Assembly: GCA_030620935.1 (NCBI GenBank)
Contig: JAUXIP010000181.1
Span: 1 to 5,268 of the forward strand
Length of the DNA stretch: 5,268 nt
Origin: Deltaproteobacteria bacterium
GTDB taxonomy: Bacteria > Desulfobacterota_B > Binatia > UBA9968
Direction of reading: 5' to 3'
Positions 4,875 to 5,268 of this stretch are shown here, in pieces. Made by a program: the position numbers and the translations under genes. Positions within the stretch are counted from its first letter, which is position 1, and the number at the start of each line of letters is the position of its first letter. Below the pieces are notes generated by a model. The model did no database searches and was not told where the DNA came from. It saw only the letters and a program-made list of their open reading frames with translations.

Positions 4875-5267
4875 TTACCAAGAACGTACACGACCAGTAT
4901 CGATTTGAATAAAATCCAATTTCTTGTAGTAGCCAACCCCTCCGCGTTTCATTGCTTTGGCAGTGTCTCTTAGGATCTTCGTATCGGTTCCTGGAAGCCG
5001 AAAATCGAGCGCTTTCCCATGCATGTGGAGACTTGTCTTTGCTACCCCGTGGCTGCGCTTGCGCAGTAATTGATTGGTTGCAGGTGAGCGATAACCACTG
5101 ATGACGTGCACTTCCCCTTGATTCCCAATCTCCACGAGCAAGTCATAAAGAAAATCCAAAAGCTTGACATCGATGGGATGTACGTCACCGGTACGATGAT
5201 CACGTAAAATGTAATCGATTTCTTCAAGAGCCTCGGGAAGGTAGTGCCCATTTTTCTTATAGATGAC
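4875..5267 (-). CDS. DUF882/MepK (YcbK)-like murein peptidase, C-terminal part (partial)
   Basis: The frame enters from the right edge and runs 130 residues to TAA at 4875-4877. The reading upstream of the internal TTG at 5159 is fully open and in family: YILRDHRTGDVHPIDVKLLD, so the gene is longer than a start at 5159 would imply. The domain then shows VISGYRSPATNQLLR, SLHMHGKALDFRL, GGVGYYKKLDF and IDTGRVRSW, the hallmarks of the DUF882/peptidase M15-like family. E. coli MepK (YcbK) is a periplasmic zinc endopeptidase that cuts peptidoglycan cross-links. The H-x6-D zinc pair is kept in HMHGKALD, but the His of the family motif F-V-H-x-D-T-G is Gln here (FIQIDTG, codon CAA). The N-terminus, where these proteins carry an export signal, lies outside the window. 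It is convergent with the hydrolase gene. Confidence 0.92.
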   Translation of the reverse strand, partial: VIYKKNGHYLPEALEEIDYILRDHRTGDVHPIDVKLLDFLYDLLVEIGNQGEVHVISGYRSPATNQLLRKRSHGVAKTSLHMHGKALDFRLPGTDTKILRDTAKAMKRGGVGYYKKLDFIQIDTGRVRSW

Positions 5268-5268
5268 C

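Noticed and set aside
5042..5251. 69-codon minus-strand open frame near the right edge
   Set aside because: It is out of frame with the DUF882 sequence, which is open and conserved over the same bases.

Overview
The window comes from a Gram-negative bacterium: it carries an RND efflux permease end, an outer-membrane lipoprotein efflux channel and a MepK/YcbK-type murein peptidase, all of which act in a double-membrane envelope. The phylum cannot be fixed from this sequence. The efflux and ATPase genes look GC-rich by eye (roughly 55-60%), while the alpha/beta hydrolase at 3983-4837 is clearly more AT-rich (about 35-40% GC in the lines counted, near 50% in others).

Layout, left to right. (1) 2-271 (+): last 89 residues of an RND (AcrB-type) inner-membrane pump. 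(2) 272-607: gene-free, with a two-hairpin REP/BIME-like element (406-496) and a further hairpin at 573-591 between convergent genes. (3) 608-2182 (-): complete OprM/NodT-type outer-membrane efflux lipoprotein, facing the pump gene rather than following it. (4) 2183-2407: divergent control region with a promoter for each direction. The rightward one is a near-consensus TTGACA-17-TATAGT placed so that transcription should begin at or next to the ATG. (5) 2408-3526 (+): complete AAA_14/DUF4143 ATPase with a winged-helix segment and a C-terminal PD-(D/E)XK-like nuclease fold, function unknown. (6) 3527-3982: gene-free, rich in palindromes and short repeats, ending in tandem 12-bp repeats that overlap a candidate promoter. 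(7) 3983-4837 (+): alpha/beta hydrolase that reads as a RhlA/PhaG relative (3-hydroxyacyl-ACP chemistry). (8) 4875-5267 (-): C-terminal part of a DUF882/MepK-like peptidase running off the right edge; its usual third zinc-ligand His is Gln.

The pump permease and outer-membrane channel probably serve one tripartite exporter, although the order is unusual; the periplasmic adaptor would lie left of the window. The ATPase, hydrolase and peptidase show no obvious joint pathway. No convincing new multi-gene system is visible. The points most worth following are the leaderless-looking ATPase promoter, the RhlA/PhaG-like gene in its repeat-flanked AT-rich segment, and the His-to-Gln change in the peptidase.
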